Source: Alistipes sp. (GTDB lineage Bacteria > Bacteroidota > Bacteroidia > Bacteroidales > Rikenellaceae). From it: a DNA stretch of 64,000 nucleotides. Positions 27,212-36,965 of this stretch are shown here, in pieces. Where the stretch lies: positions 1-64,000 of the forward strand of contig JAHHQM010000004.1 of the NCBI GenBank assembly GCA_020026395.1, written 5' to 3'. The position numbers and the translations under genes were made by a program. Each line of letters starts with the position of its first letter. The stretch's first letter is position 1. The notes below the pieces were generated by a model, which searched no databases, was not told the origin of the DNA, and saw only the letters and a list, made by a program, of their open reading frames with translations.

Positions 27212-28293
27212 TTTTCGATCGGGAAAAACAACGGCTTCGGGTTGGCGGTGAAGTGCTGACCCGGGCGCGGGTTGCGGAACTTATGGCACGCGGAAAGTCG
27301 GCTTTTGACGAGCCGATGTGGAACTTGTTGTGCTTTCTCGGGGAGTGGTTCTCCGATGCGGAGACCGTTCAGTTGCACACCTCGGGATCGACGGGTACGC
27401 CCAAGACCATCACTGCTCGCAAAGAGGCCATGATGGAGAGTGCACGGATGACCTGCGAGGCGCTCGACCTTAAGGCGGGTGATCGTGCCCTGCTGTGCAT
27501 GAACCTTCGATACATCGGGGCGAAAATGGTCGTGGTGCGGGCACTGGTTGCCGAGCTCGAACTCGTGGTACGGGTGGCATCGGGGCATCCTTTAAAAGAT
27601 GTTACGGAGCAGATTCGTTTTACCGCGATTGTGCCCCTGCAACTTTATAATTCATTGCAAAACGACAAGGAGCGCCGACGCCTGGCTGCAATTGACAAGG
27701 TGATTGTCGGAGGCGGTGCGGTGGATGCCGAATTGGAGCGTGCAGTGCGCGAATTGCCCAATGCGGTTTATTCGACCTATGGAATGACCGAGACCTTGTC
27801 GCACATCGCGCTTCGGCGGTTGAACGGTCGTAAGGCATCGCTGCTTTATACGCCGTTTGCGGGCATTGGGTTGTCGCTTTCCGAGGAGGAAACGCTGGTA
27901 ATCGATGCGCCGATGTTGTGCGGACGGCTGGAGACGAACGATCGGGTGCGGATTCATACGGACGGTCGTTTCGAGGTATTGGGACGAAGAGACAATGTCA
28001 TCAACAGCGGCGGCGTGAAGATTCAGATCGAGGAGGACGAGAAGCGTCTGCGGGCTGTGATCCGTGTGCCGTTTGCGCTTACATCGGTCGAAAATGTGCG
28101 TTTGGGGCAGGCGGTCGTGTTGCTGGTGACAGGCGATTTTGAAGAGCAGCGAATGGAGGGTTGTCTTCCGAAATACCATCTTCCGCGTTATGTCTGGCGG
28201 GTGGACAGGATTCCCGAAACGGGCAACGGAAAGATCGATCGGGGAGCGTGTCGACAGTTGGCCGAGCGTCTTCTGAAGGGCGGAAATGATTAA
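27208..28293 (+). CDS. menE: o-Succinylbenzoate-CoA ligase
   Basis: This is a 361-residue member of the AMP-forming acyl-CoA synthetase family, shorter than canonical MenE but typical of Bacteroidetes. The P-loop-like motif is LHTSGSTGTPKTI, the adenine motif is YSTYGMTETLSHIAL, and the hinge and catalytic Lys regions are VLGRRDNVINSGGVKI and ETGNGKIDR. I chose the ATG that overlaps the menC stop. A GTG at 27193 is also in frame. It is the last gene of the operon; menA and menH are not nearby. Confidence 0.92.
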   Translation: MIFDREKQRLRVGGEVLTRARVAELMARGKSAFDEPMWNLLCFLGEWFSDAETVQLHTSGSTGTPKTITARKEAMMESARMTCEALDLKAGDRALLCMNLRYIGAKMVVVRALVAELELVVRVASGHPLKDVTEQIRFTAIVPLQLYNSLQNDKERRRLAAIDKVIVGGGAVDAELERAVRELPNAVYSTYGMTETLSHIALRRLNGRKASLLYTPFAGIGLSLSEEETLVIDAPMLCGRLETNDRVRIHTDGRFEVLGRRDNVINSGGVKIQIEEDEKRLRAVIRVPFALTSVENVRLGQAVVLLVTGDFEEQRMEGCLPKYHLPRYVWRVDRIPETGNGKIDRGACRQLAERLLKGGND

Positions 28294-28331
28294 AAAATGA
28301 CGTGAATTTTCGGAGTTCTGCCAAAAAATCT

Positions 28332-28339
28332 TATCTTTG
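28332..28339 (+). promoter_or_regulatory. -7 box of the secreted peptidase gene
   Basis: TATCTTTG is a perfect TAnnTTTG box 32 nt upstream of the ATG at 28372. TTTTCG near 28307 could be a weak -33 element. Confidence 0.5.
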
Positions 28340-28371
28340 TCCGATTAGAAATCTAAAACCTAACAAATTAT

Positions 28372-29766
28372 ATGAAATTTTCTACTATGTTATTGAGTGC
28401 TGGCTTGATCATGTCGGGTGCGGCAACTGCATGGGCGCAGGGAGGTATCACGCCCGAAATGATGAAGGAACTGAAGGCAAGCTATGCGTACAATGCCACC
28501 GATAAGGCACTGCATAATGCCATTGCAGGTACCGAGATCAATGTCTTGGCTACGAATCACGAGAATGCCAAAGGCATCGATACCCATTTTACGTATCAGG
28601 TCGAGACAAAGGGTGTGACCGATCAGAAATCGTCGGGTCGCTGCTGGTTGTTCACGGGTCTGAACGTATTGCGTTCGCAGGCCATGAAGGAGCACAACCT
28701 CAAGGAGTTGCACTTATCGCAGGCCTATAACTTCTTCTATGATCAGTTGGAGAAATGTAACCTGTTCCTGCAGGGTATCATTGACACCCGTCTCAAACCG
28801 ATGGATGACAAGATGGTCGATTGGTTGTTCCGCAATCCGCTGAGCGACGGTGGCCAGTTCACGGGTCTTTCGGATAACCTGTCAAAATATGGTGTCGTTC
28901 CTTCGGAGGTGATGCCCGAGACTTATTCGAGCAACAACACCCGTACGATCGCACAGCTTCTGACCAACAAACTGCGTGAGCAGGGTCTCAGACTGCGTGA
29001 GCTGCCCAAGAACGCCAAGGCTGCCGACATCGAGGCCGTAAAGACCGGTTACTTGAAGGAGATTTACCGCATGCTGGCTTTGTCGCTGGGCGAGCCCGTC
29101 GAGAAGTTCACGTGGACGCGCGTAGATTCCGAGGGTAAGATCGTTGATACGCGCGAGTACACCCCGCAGTCGTTCTATGCCGAGTATCTGGGTAACGACC
29201 TCTCGAACAACTACGTGATGTTGATGAACGACCCCTTGCGCGAGTACTACAAACTCTACACGATCGACTACGATCGTCACGTATATGACGGCCGCAACTG
29301 GTTGTACATCAACCTTCCCGTCGAGGACATCAAGAAGATGGGTATCGAGTCGTTGAAGAACGGCGTGAAGATGTACTTCAGCTGCGACGTAGGTAAGTTC
29401 CTCGATCGCAAACGTGGTCTGCTGGACGTAAACAACTACGACTATGAGTCGCTGATGGGTGTGAAATTCGGTATGAACAAGACCGAGCGCGTACAAACTC
29501 ATGCCAGCGGTTCGTCGCACGCCATGACGATGACGGCCGTAGATCTGGATACCAACGGTAATCCTACCAAATGGATGGTTGAGAACAGCTGGGGCGCCGA
29601 TAACGGTTACAAGGGTCACCTGATCATGACCGACGAGTGGTTCAACGAGTATATGTTCCGTCTGGTGGTTGAGAAGCGTTTCGTTCCCGCCGAGATCCTC
29701 AAGATCCTCGAGCAGAAACCGACCGTTCTGCCTGCTTGGGACCCGATGTTTGCCGAAGAGGAGTAA
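28372..29766 (+). CDS. Exported C1-family aminopeptidase (bleomycin hydrolase/PepC type)
   Basis: This is a 464-residue papain-fold peptidase. A signal peptide ends at AWAQ (about residue 23), so it is exported, unlike the cytosolic PepC of Firmicutes. The catalytic Cys 91 lies in KSSGRCWLFTGLNVLR, the His in SGSSHAMTMT and the Asn in MVENSWG. These match the bleomycin hydrolase order and length. It likely trims peptides in the periplasm. It is monocistronic, with its own promoter and a strong terminator. Confidence 0.92.
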   Translation: MKFSTMLLSAGLIMSGAATAWAQGGITPEMMKELKASYAYNATDKALHNAIAGTEINVLATNHENAKGIDTHFTYQVETKGVTDQKSSGRCWLFTGLNVLRSQAMKEHNLKELHLSQAYNFFYDQLEKCNLFLQGIIDTRLKPMDDKMVDWLFRNPLSDGGQFTGLSDNLSKYGVVPSEVMPETYSSNNTRTIAQLLTNKLREQGLRLRELPKNAKAADIEAVKTGYLKEIYRMLALSLGEPVEKFTWTRVDSEGKIVDTREYTPQSFYAEYLGNDLSNNYVMLMNDPLREYYKLYTIDYDRHVYDGRNWLYINLPVEDIKKMGIESLKNGVKMYFSCDVGKFLDRKRGLLDVNNYDYESLMGVKFGMNKTERVQTHASGSSHAMTMTAVDLDTNGNPTKWMVENSWGADNGYKGHLIMTDEWFNEYMFRLVVEKRFVPAEILKILEQKPTVLPAWDPMFAEEE

Positions 29767-29784
29767 ACAAACGGACATTAAAAT

Positions 29785-29824
29785 AAAAAAGGAGAATCCC
29801 CGAAACGGGATTCTCTTTTTTTTG
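29785..29824. terminator. Bidirectional terminator between peptidase and endonuclease genes
   Basis: GAGAATCCC (29792-29800) pairs with GGGATTCTC (29807-29815). A-runs before and T-runs after the stem allow function for both convergent genes. Confidence 0.85.
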
Positions 29825-29836
29825 GTCTTTATGTGA

Positions 29837-30733
29837 TTACTGAATGCGCCACGGGCGGTGATCCTTGCGCGATTCGACCTGCGCCTCGATCGAGTCGGGG
29901 AGTTGCGGGAAGAAATCCAGGCCGGTAAGCTCTTCCACCTGATCAACGGTGCGGGTATAGTAGCTTAATTTGCGACTGCCAGCTTCGTTCTTGAATACAA
30001 AACCGATCGATTCGTAGCGGCCGTTGTGGCGGATGAGCATCACCTTATAGAATGCGTCGGGAACGGTCACGCGGCTCGAACCGATATGTCCGTTGCGGGC
30101 ATCGCCGATGATCGGGCCGCACACGATCCACACGTTGCCGTAGCGTTGTGCGATTTCGCGCTCCAACTCCTCGAGATCCTTCCAATCGCCGCGGTTCAGA
30201 TTCTGATTCTGCGGGCAGACATTCGACAGGTAGAACGATTCTTGCATGGCCTGGCTGCTCCATTTCATATCGGCCGCAGGTGCCATATGTCCGCGATCCC
30301 AACCCGAATTGCGGTAGTCGTCATCATCGGCCTGCGTGCCTTTGACCATGGGGTCGGGTTTGAAACCCTTGGCTCGCGGGGTCGTGCCCTCGACTTCGTG
30401 GCGCGTCAACTCCCAGGCAACCCAGTTGGGGATGCGGTGGCGGTAATTATAGGAAAGCGTATAACCGAGGTGGGGGATCAACTCTTCGGAAAGCGATGCC
30501 GGAGACAGGGGAATTTCCAGCGCCCCGATCTTCTGGTCGGAATCGGATTGCTCGACGGTGTCTTCGGGTTCGATATATTCGCGAACTTTGTCCGAAACCT
30601 TATCAGCGATCTCTTCGGTGAATTGGCGGATGCGGTCAATGGTCTTTTTGATGGGGTTTCGGGCATTGACCGACAGCGTCAGAAAGCACAGCAAAACCAC
30701 AAGAATTCGTTTGGCGTTAAAGAAGTGATTCAT
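29837..30733 (-). CDS. Secreted DNA/RNA non-specific endonuclease
   Basis: This is a 298-residue protein with a signal peptide ending at VNAR. After a charged linker, the beta-beta-alpha metal nuclease domain (about residues 85-285) contains the hallmark WDRGHMAPAADM, whose His 149 is the general base. It also has NVCPQNQNLNRGDW, whose second Asn (about 179) is the Mg ligand. It belongs to the NUC1/Serratia nuclease family. It probably degrades external nucleic acids for nutrition or defence. Confidence 0.93.
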   Translation of the reverse strand: MNHFFNAKRILVVLLCFLTLSVNARNPIKKTIDRIRQFTEEIADKVSDKVREYIEPEDTVEQSDSDQKIGALEIPLSPASLSEELIPHLGYTLSYNYRHRIPNWVAWELTRHEVEGTTPRAKGFKPDPMVKGTQADDDDYRNSGWDRGHMAPAADMKWSSQAMQESFYLSNVCPQNQNLNRGDWKDLEELEREIAQRYGNVWIVCGPIIGDARNGHIGSSRVTVPDAFYKVMLIRHNGRYESIGFVFKNEAGSRKLSYYTRTVDQVEELTGLDFFPQLPDSIEAQVESRKDHRPWRIQ

Positions 30734-30885
30734 TTTTAAAAAAGTATAAATTCTTTCAAAGATAACGATTTTTCAGACAAGTTTATGCTCCGCAAGGCGT
30801 GTTTTATGGCCTTTAAGCATAATTTATGGGACGTCGGAAAGAGTTGCTTTCGAAAAAAATCGCGCAAATTTTCGTTTTTTTTTGC

Positions 30886-30894
30886 TATCTTCGC
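30886..30894 (+). promoter_or_regulatory. -7 box of the TRIC-type channel gene
   Basis: TATCTTCGC at 30886-30894, a common variant of TAnnTTTG, lies after a T-rich stretch and 44 nt before the ATG at 30938. Confidence 0.45.
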
Positions 30895-30937
30895 GCCAGA
30901 TTTTTCAAGACATACCTTTTTTATTCTAATCTCTACT

Positions 30938-31567
30938 ATGGATTTCATAACTGTTATCGATTACATCGGTACTTTTGCTTTTGCCATCAGCGGTATCCGT
31001 CTGGCTTCGGCAAAACGCTTCGATTGGTTTGGTGCTTATGTGGTAGGTTTCGTGACGGCAGTCGGCGGCGGTACCATGCGTGATTTGATGCTCGGGTATT
31101 CGCATCCGTTCTGGATGGACAACATCGGTTACCTGTTGGTGTCGGGTTCGGCACTGCTGTTCTGTATCATTCTGCGCCGTTATGTCGTGCGACTCAACAA
31201 CACGTTCTTCATTTTCGATGCCATCGGTCTGGGACTGTTCACGGTCGTCGGTGTGGAGAAGAGCCTTGCCGTGGGACAACCGATGTGGGTCGGTATCATT
31301 ATGGGTACGATGACGGGTGCTGCGGGCGGTATGTTCCGCGATATCTTCATCAACGAAGTACCGCTGATCTTCCGTAAAGATATTTACGCCATTGCCTGCG
31401 TGTTGGGCGGTATGATCTACTGGGTGTGCCTCAAGATGCACCTCACGACCGAAATGACGGGTCTGATCACGGCAATCTCGGTTATTGTGATCCGTGTGCT
31501 TGCCGTGCATTACAACATCTGCCTGCCGTGCCTTCGTGCGGAGGATGATTTGGAACCCAAGAAATAA
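30938..31567 (+). CDS. TRIC/UPF0126-family cation channel
   Basis: This is a 209-residue membrane protein. The ATG at 30938 starts directly with MDFITVIDYIGTFAFAISG, the family's usual N-terminus; the upstream in-frame ATG at 30785 would add a non-conserved tail. Two repeats carry the glycine-rich signatures VTAVGGGTMRDLML and TGAAGGMFRDIFINEVPLI. About seven helices are visible. Prokaryotic TRIC proteins are trimeric monovalent cation channels. The gene is monocistronic and ends at a hairpin terminator. Confidence 0.92.
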   Translation: MDFITVIDYIGTFAFAISGIRLASAKRFDWFGAYVVGFVTAVGGGTMRDLMLGYSHPFWMDNIGYLLVSGSALLFCIILRRYVVRLNNTFFIFDAIGLGLFTVVGVEKSLAVGQPMWVGIIMGTMTGAAGGMFRDIFINEVPLIFRKDIYAIACVLGGMIYWVCLKMHLTTEMTGLITAISVIVIRVLAVHYNICLPCLRAEDDLEPKK

Positions 31568-31584
31568 TTTGAAATGCAATATGC

Positions 31585-31621
31585 AAAAAGACCGCTTCCT
31601 TCGGGAGAGCGGTCTTTTTTT
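31585..31621. terminator. Bidirectional terminator between TRIC and RluA-type genes
   Basis: AAAAGACCGCT pairs with AGCGGTCTTTT around a small loop, with A and T runs on both sides. The stop codons of the convergent genes lie on either side. Confidence 0.8.
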
Positions 31622-31623
31622 GT

Positions 31624-33243
31624 TTAGAAATCTGCCGGACGCTCGAACCGCAGAATGCGTCCCGTGGCGGGGTGGCGGAATTGCAGGAATTCGGCATGGA
31701 GCATCAGCCGTTTGTCGGTCTTGCCGTAGAGCGGATCGCCGACAATCGGGCAGTTCAGTCCCTCGTGGTGGGCGGCATGGACACGCAGCTGGTGCGTGCG
31801 TCCCGTGATGGGGTAGAAGGCGATGCGGGTGCGGTTGTCCGACCGCGAAATCACCTTGTAGCGGGTAATGGCGCGCTTGCCGTATTGTTCGTTGATCATT
31901 TGGCGGGGACGATCCTCGGGATTGGGGCACATCGGAAGGTCGATCACGCCCTCATCGTCGGGAACGATACCCTCGAGGATGGCCGTATAACGTTTTTGGA
32001 TACTCCGCTCCTCGAATTGCGCTTGAAGTTGCTGATGGGTCTGCTTGTCTTTGGCTACGACCAAAAGACCCGATGTGCCCATGTCGAGGCGGTGGACAAT
32101 CAGCGGACTTTGCGTATTGCCGAAGCGTTCGCGCAGGATTTGTTCGACGGAAGGTGCTTCTTCCTTGCCCGCCACAGAAAGCATTCCCGCGGGTTTGACG
32201 ACAACCGCGAGGTAGTCATCTTCGTAGAGCGTTTCCAAACGATCGGGCTCGGGGTGTCCCTGAAGCAGAGGGTTAGACTCAACCTTCAATCCTTGAAGCA
32301 TAAAGGTCAGAATCGGCAGGCATTTGCTGCGGCAGGAGGGATAGAAATGTCCGTGGTGGCGGATCTCACCTCTGGGCGATGCGCCCCACCAAAATTCTCC
32401 CATTGCCACGGGGCGAAGTCCCTGTCGGTAAGCCTCCTGCAAGAGTTTCGGGGCGGCACATTCGCCTGCACCAGCGGGCGGGTCTTTATGGGCGTATTCT
32501 TCGAAAATTTGACATAGGTCGCGCTCTTCGCCGCGTGCATTCAGCATCCGGAAATGTTCGAAAATTTCGCGTTGCAGGTCGGCCGATCGGCGTTTGCGTT
32601 CTTCTTTAAGTAGGTCGATCTGGCGCGTGGCCTCGGCAAGTTGCTCCTCGAGGGTGGCGATCTTTTTCTGCCACGATTGGCCGAGGCGTTTGTATTCGGC
32701 TTTTTGGTGCTGACTCTCGGCCGTAAGGCGGGCAAAGGTTTCGGGAGTTGCTCCGAAGCGTTGCGCATCGCGTTGGCGTTTGGCCTCTTTTAAGGCTATT
32801 TTGGCTTCTTGGAGCACTCGGTCGGCATCCGTACGGGTGTGGACAAGTTCATCCTTCAAACGGAGCAAATCCCCGTCGTGTTCCATACGATCGATCTGAA
32901 GATTGATTTCGTCGAGCAGGCGTTCGCCCTGCTTGAAAAATCCCTCTTTTTGCATCATATCATAAACCGGAGGAACGAATCCTTCGAGGCGGTTCGTCGC
33001 GGCCAGATTCCCCGAAAAAGCCGCCAGATAACCGACCTCTTCCTCGGGACTTTCCGTAATGAGCACCCCGAACATCTTCCCCTGTGCAAGTTCTTCGTGC
33101 CATTGGTTTTGCTTTAGGAGATATTGTTGCAACTCCTCGGCCGCACGGATCACCAACGGGTGGGGCGTGTAGCAAAACGGATAAGTGAAACGGGAGGGTA
33201 GCGAGCACCCCTCGATCGGTTGTTTGAAACGATGATAATTCAT
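31624..33243 (-). CDS. RluA-family RNA pseudouridine synthase with long N-terminal extension
   Basis: This is a 539-residue protein counted from the ATG at 33243 (MNYHRFKQPIEG). The longer frame to 33408 runs into MATE relic sequence. The C-terminal catalytic domain (about residues 330-539) has VVVKPAGMLSV and HRLDMGTSGLLVVAKD, whose Asp (about 387) is the catalytic nucleophile, plus GRTHQLRVH. The N-terminal 300 residues hold a PHPLVIRAAEELQQYL domain and a long charged coiled coil (about 100-220). This extended architecture is known in Bacteroidetes. The rRNA or tRNA target is unknown. Confidence 0.9.
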   Translation of the reverse strand: MNYHRFKQPIEGCSLPSRFTYPFCYTPHPLVIRAAEELQQYLLKQNQWHEELAQGKMFGVLITESPEEEVGYLAAFSGNLAATNRLEGFVPPVYDMMQKEGFFKQGERLLDEINLQIDRMEHDGDLLRLKDELVHTRTDADRVLQEAKIALKEAKRQRDAQRFGATPETFARLTAESQHQKAEYKRLGQSWQKKIATLEEQLAEATRQIDLLKEERKRRSADLQREIFEHFRMLNARGEERDLCQIFEEYAHKDPPAGAGECAAPKLLQEAYRQGLRPVAMGEFWWGASPRGEIRHHGHFYPSCRSKCLPILTFMLQGLKVESNPLLQGHPEPDRLETLYEDDYLAVVVKPAGMLSVAGKEEAPSVEQILRERFGNTQSPLIVHRLDMGTSGLLVVAKDKQTHQQLQAQFEERSIQKRYTAILEGIVPDDEGVIDLPMCPNPEDRPRQMINEQYGKRAITRYKVISRSDNRTRIAFYPITGRTHQLRVHAAHHEGLNCPIVGDPLYGKTDKRLMLHAEFLQFRHPATGRILRFERPADF

Positions 33244-33350
33244 AAGAACAAAGATACAACGTATAAAAATAAAAGAGGAGAAAACCTGCACGAAGTTCTC
33301 GAAACGTACGCGGATATTCAGTCGTTTCCAAATCGTATAGCCGAAGTTGA

Positions 33351-33965
33351 TCAGGATCGTGATGAACGAACACAGGCAGGTGCAAAGGCAGCGCCGAACA
33401 TGCCCCAATCAAATCCGAATACAAACAGGAAATCGAGTATAACGTTCAATCCCGTCCCCACGGCAATGGCCGTCATGGCGACTTTGGGGTGCCCGTCGTT
33501 TCTCACGAAACAGCTCATCAGCTGATCCAATAGGAATCCCGGAATATAGATAAGGATGCAAAGCAGGTAGGGCAGTACGAAGACGATGTTCTCGGAATCG
33601 GCACCCGGAAAATAAGCGAACGGTTCGATAAAGATGTTGCCCGGCACGGCGAGCAGGATACCCAAAGCCAATGCGCTCAGTGCCGAGGTCGTGAAGTAGG
33701 CGTTGGCCTTTTGACGGTCGCCCTGTCCGCGGCTGATCGAATAAAGACTGCCGCCGCCGGTACCGAACATAAAGCCCATGGCAAACGAGATGGTGATGAT
33801 CGGGGTGCAGATACCCATTGCTCCCAAAGCTACGGCACCCAGCTTAAACGTGTCGGTAAAGGTGTAAACGGCCACCAGTGCCACGGTAAACAGACTAGGT
33901 AGCAGGTACTTGAGAAATGTCCGAAATTCTGAATCCTGATTTTCGGTTTCTTGGATTGATTTCAT
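33351..33965 (-). pseudogene. MATE-family transporter relic (N-terminal half only)
   Basis: The ORF codes 204 residues, but MATE similarity ends near 33378 at MFGAAFA, less than half of the usual 450. The first helix pair lacks the expected short VGxx segment after TFTDTF (it runs straight into KLGAVALGAMG), suggesting an extra in-frame deletion. Typical features remain, such as FGTGGGSLYSISRGQG and LDQLMSCFVRNDGHP. After the break, another frame reads SFITILINFGYTIWKRLN up to the pseudouridine synthase start, possibly the tail of a different membrane protein. It should not transport. Confidence 0.75.
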
Positions 33966-34228
33966 GATACTTGTTTATTTGTGTGTTTTGTTTGTTCTCG
34001 GTATGCCACAAAAAAAAGACTCGTCGTAAGAACGACAGGCCTTGAAGTATTGTAACGATGTGAACGGTTTGAACTCTTACTTGGTTTCCCGGGGTAAAAG
34101 TCCGTAACAGTACATATGTAACAAAATAAGTCCCATTTTTTTCAAATTGCACGGCAAAGGATCTCTTTAAACCCGTAAAAACAAACAAAAACGCGGATTT
34201 GTTTTTCGGGTGGTGTCGGAAAAATTCG

Positions 34229-34236
34229 TATCTTTG
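34229..34236 (+). promoter_or_regulatory. -7 box of the NtrC-type regulator operon
   Basis: TATCTTTG, a perfect TAnnTTTG box, lies 38 nt before the ATG at 34275. The region at 33966-34228, between this box and the MATE relic, holds no gene. Confidence 0.5.
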
Positions 34237-34274
34237 TCTTTAGGGTGCGGGCAAAATCCGTGTCCCGGAAAGAA

Positions 34275-35597
34275 ATGAACAAAGGCAAAGTTTTAATTGT
34301 AGATGATAATGCGGGTATCCGTGCGGCACTCAAAATACTGCTTTCCCGATATTTCGAAGAGGTGGAGTTGATCCCGTCACCCAAGACGCTGATGTCGAAG
34401 GTACGGGAATTTATGCCCGATGTGGTGCTCCTCGATATGAATTTCGAAACCGACATCAATACGGGAAACGAGGGTTTGTATTGGCTTTCGGAGCTGAAAC
34501 GCACAACGTCCCAAACCGAAGTGGTGCTCTTTACGGCCTATGCCGATATTGCGCTGGCGGTCGAGGGTATGAAACGCGGAGCATTCGATTTTGTGGTGAA
34601 ACCCTACGAGAATGACCGTCTGATCGGAATCCTGAAGGAGGCCTGTGAAAAATCGGCGGGAAAAACGCCCCACGCAAACGGCTCGGTAGAGATGTATTGG
34701 GGTAATGATTCGAAGATGCGGGCGTTGCGCATGACCACCGAAAAGATCGCACCGACGGATGCCAACGTGCTGATTACGGGCGAGAACGGAACGGGTAAGG
34801 ATGTGTTGGCATCGGAGATTCACCGCCTGTCGGATCGTGCGCGACGGCCGATGATTTCGGTCGATCTGGGGGCGATCACCGACAACCTGTTCGAAAGCGA
34901 ACTTTTCGGACACGTCAAAGGTTCGTTTACGGGAGCTTACACCGATCATCGGGGTAAGATCGAAGAGGCCGACGGCGGTACGCTGTTCCTCGACGAGATC
35001 GGAAACATCCCGCTGCATCTTCAGGCCAAATTACTGCGCGTGTTGCAGAGCCGCACGATCGTCCGTGTGGGCGACACCAAACCACGCGAAGTCAATATCC
35101 GTCTGATCTGCGCCACGAACAAAGATTTGGAGGAGTTGGTGCGCGACGGGCTGTTCCGCGAGGATTTATACTACCGAATCAATACCATCCACCTGCATCT
35201 GCCCGCTCTGCGCGAGCGACGCGACGAGATTCTGCCTCTGGCACAACTTTTCGTGGACCGTTACCGCGAGAAATATCACCGTGTGGTCGCTGGGTTGGAC
35301 TCCTCGGCCGAAACCCTGCTGTTGGGGCATTCGTGGAATGGCAATATCCGCGAATTGCAGAATACGATCGAAAAGGCGGTGATCCTTTCGGGCGGGGAGC
35401 TGTTGTCGGATTCCGATTTCACGCTGGAACAACCCGCAAAAGCCAATCCGATGCCCGAAGAGTCGTTGGAAGAGTTGGAGGAACGCGCCATCCGTGCGGC
35501 AATGGAACGCAGCAACGGTAATCTGACGGTTGTGGCCAAGTCGCTGAACATCAGTCGTCCGACGCTTTACGCCAAACTTAAAAAATACAACATCTGA
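34275..35597 (+). CDS. NtrC-family sigma54-dependent response regulator
   Basis: This is a 440-residue protein from the ATG at 34275 (MNKGKVLIVDDN); a longer frame from 34245 is possible. The receiver domain (1-120) has acidic DD, the phospho-acceptor in VVLLDMNF and the Lys in VVKPY. The AAA+ domain (about 135-365) has Walker A GENGTGKD, the sigma54-contacting loop GSFTGAY and Walker B GGTLFLDEIG. A Fis-type HTH (VVAKSLNISRPTLYAKLKK) ends the protein. It overlaps the kinase gene by one base. The target operon is not proven; the export operon at 11980 has a -24-like box. Confidence 0.94.
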   Translation: MNKGKVLIVDDNAGIRAALKILLSRYFEEVELIPSPKTLMSKVREFMPDVVLLDMNFETDINTGNEGLYWLSELKRTTSQTEVVLFTAYADIALAVEGMKRGAFDFVVKPYENDRLIGILKEACEKSAGKTPHANGSVEMYWGNDSKMRALRMTTEKIAPTDANVLITGENGTGKDVLASEIHRLSDRARRPMISVDLGAITDNLFESELFGHVKGSFTGAYTDHRGKIEEADGGTLFLDEIGNIPLHLQAKLLRVLQSRTIVRVGDTKPREVNIRLICATNKDLEELVRDGLFREDLYYRINTIHLHLPALRERRDEILPLAQLFVDRYREKYHRVVAGLDSSAETLLLGHSWNGNIRELQNTIEKAVILSGGELLSDSDFTLEQPAKANPMPEESLEELEERAIRAAMERSNGNLTVVAKSLNISRPTLYAKLKKYNI

Positions 35598-36847
35598 TGA
35601 CCTGGTTCGAAATCGCTGCGTTGGTACTCGCGGTGGGGATCATAGTGGCAGTTGTCACGACCATCGTGGTGACGATCCGTCTGCGTCGCAAAGTATCCTT
35701 TATGATCGATGCGCTGGAGGATCGCGAGACGGGATTCCGCTATGCCGACAAGCGGTTTTCGTTGTTCCGTTTCAACCGCACGATGAACCGTCTGCGTCAG
35801 ATTTTCGACCGCGAGTTGGATACCATCTCGGAGCAGAACCGCTATTACGGCAAGATGTTGGACAACATCAAGACGGGAATCATCGTGTTCATCGTCTCGG
35901 ATCAGCGGTTCGGGCAGATCACCTATTCCAACGTGGCCGCCATGCAGGTGCTGGGCATTGTGGCGTTGAGCCATATTCGGCAGTTGTCAGTCATTTCCGA
36001 CGAGTTGCAACACGCGTTTGAAGAGGTATCCGACAACAAGGAGCTGCGTTGTTCGTTCTACAACGAGCGCAACAAGATCACCATCTCGCTTACGGCCACT
36101 GAAGCCGAAGTGGCGGGGCAGGAGGTCAAGATCGTGACGTTCAACAACATCACGGGCGATCTGGAGCACGGCGAAGAGTTGTCGTGGAATAAGTTGGTGC
36201 GTGTGTTGAACCACGAAATCATGAATACAATCACCCCGATTGCATCCTTAAGTGAGGCCTTTAGCGAAGATTTGAAACAGGCACGCGAGGATGGCGGGGC
36301 ACGGCTCAATCTGGAGGAGCTGGAGCAGGGATTCGAAACCATCGCTTCGTCCTCGAAGGGATTGATCCGGTTTGTGGACAATTACCGAAATTTGACGCGT
36401 GTGTCGGCGCCCATGAAACAGGCGTTTTTCGTGCGCGATCTGGTCGATAAGGTGCGCAAGCTGACTGAGGAGCAGGTGGCAGCTTCGGGTGCCGTGTTGC
36501 AGTATGTCGAGAAGTCGGACGATGTGTTGCTCTATGCCGATGAGAATCAGATTTCGCAAATCATCATCAATCTGATTAAGAACGCATTGCAGGCAGGTGC
36601 GCGGATCGTGGAGATCGAGGCGAAGATCAATTTCGTGGAGCAGGTCGTGGTGTCGGTATCGAATAACGGTCGCCCGATCAGTCCTCAGTCGGCCGAAGAG
36701 ATTTTCGTGCCGTTCTACACCACCAAGCAGGACGGATCGGGAATCGGTTTGAGCCTGTCGCGCCAAATCATGCGTCTGCACAACGGAACGATCGTCCTCG
36801 AACGGAGCGACGCAAAAATCACGACATTCAGTCTTTATTTCAAATAG
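35597..36847 (+). CDS. Sensor histidine kinase, partner of the NtrC-type regulator
   Basis: This is a 416-residue protein with one N-terminal membrane helix (residues 5-26) and no periplasmic domain. A PAS-like region spans about 80-185. The DHp motif is LNHEIMNTITPI with the phospho-accepting His at about 206. The N box reads NLIKNALQAG, and the G boxes are FVPFYTTKQDGSGIGLSLS. The layout resembles cytoplasmic-sensing NtrY-like kinases. It is translationally coupled to the upstream regulator. Confidence 0.92.
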   Translation: MTWFEIAALVLAVGIIVAVVTTIVVTIRLRRKVSFMIDALEDRETGFRYADKRFSLFRFNRTMNRLRQIFDRELDTISEQNRYYGKMLDNIKTGIIVFIVSDQRFGQITYSNVAAMQVLGIVALSHIRQLSVISDELQHAFEEVSDNKELRCSFYNERNKITISLTATEAEVAGQEVKIVTFNNITGDLEHGEELSWNKLVRVLNHEIMNTITPIASLSEAFSEDLKQAREDGGARLNLEELEQGFETIASSSKGLIRFVDNYRNLTRVSAPMKQAFFVRDLVDKVRKLTEEQVAASGAVLQYVEKSDDVLLYADENQISQIIINLIKNALQAGARIVEIEAKINFVEQVVVSVSNNGRPISPQSAEEIFVPFYTTKQDGSGIGLSLSRQIMRLHNGTIVLERSDAKITTFSLYFK

Positions 36848-36873
36848 GGGGGTGTCTTCCCGAATTATACGGT

Positions 36874-36902
36874 ACGGCTCTTGGAGTCGTGCTCTTTTTT
36901 TT
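36874..36902 (+). terminator. Terminator after the sensor kinase gene
   Basis: ACGGCTC (36874-36880) pairs with GAGTCGT (36884-36890) with one G-U, followed by GCTC and a run of T. Confidence 0.55.
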
Positions 36903-36965
36903 GCGAGAAAATCCAAAACGAAAAGAAAAATCTTTCGAAATGAATAAATAAAACCGCAAATAATT

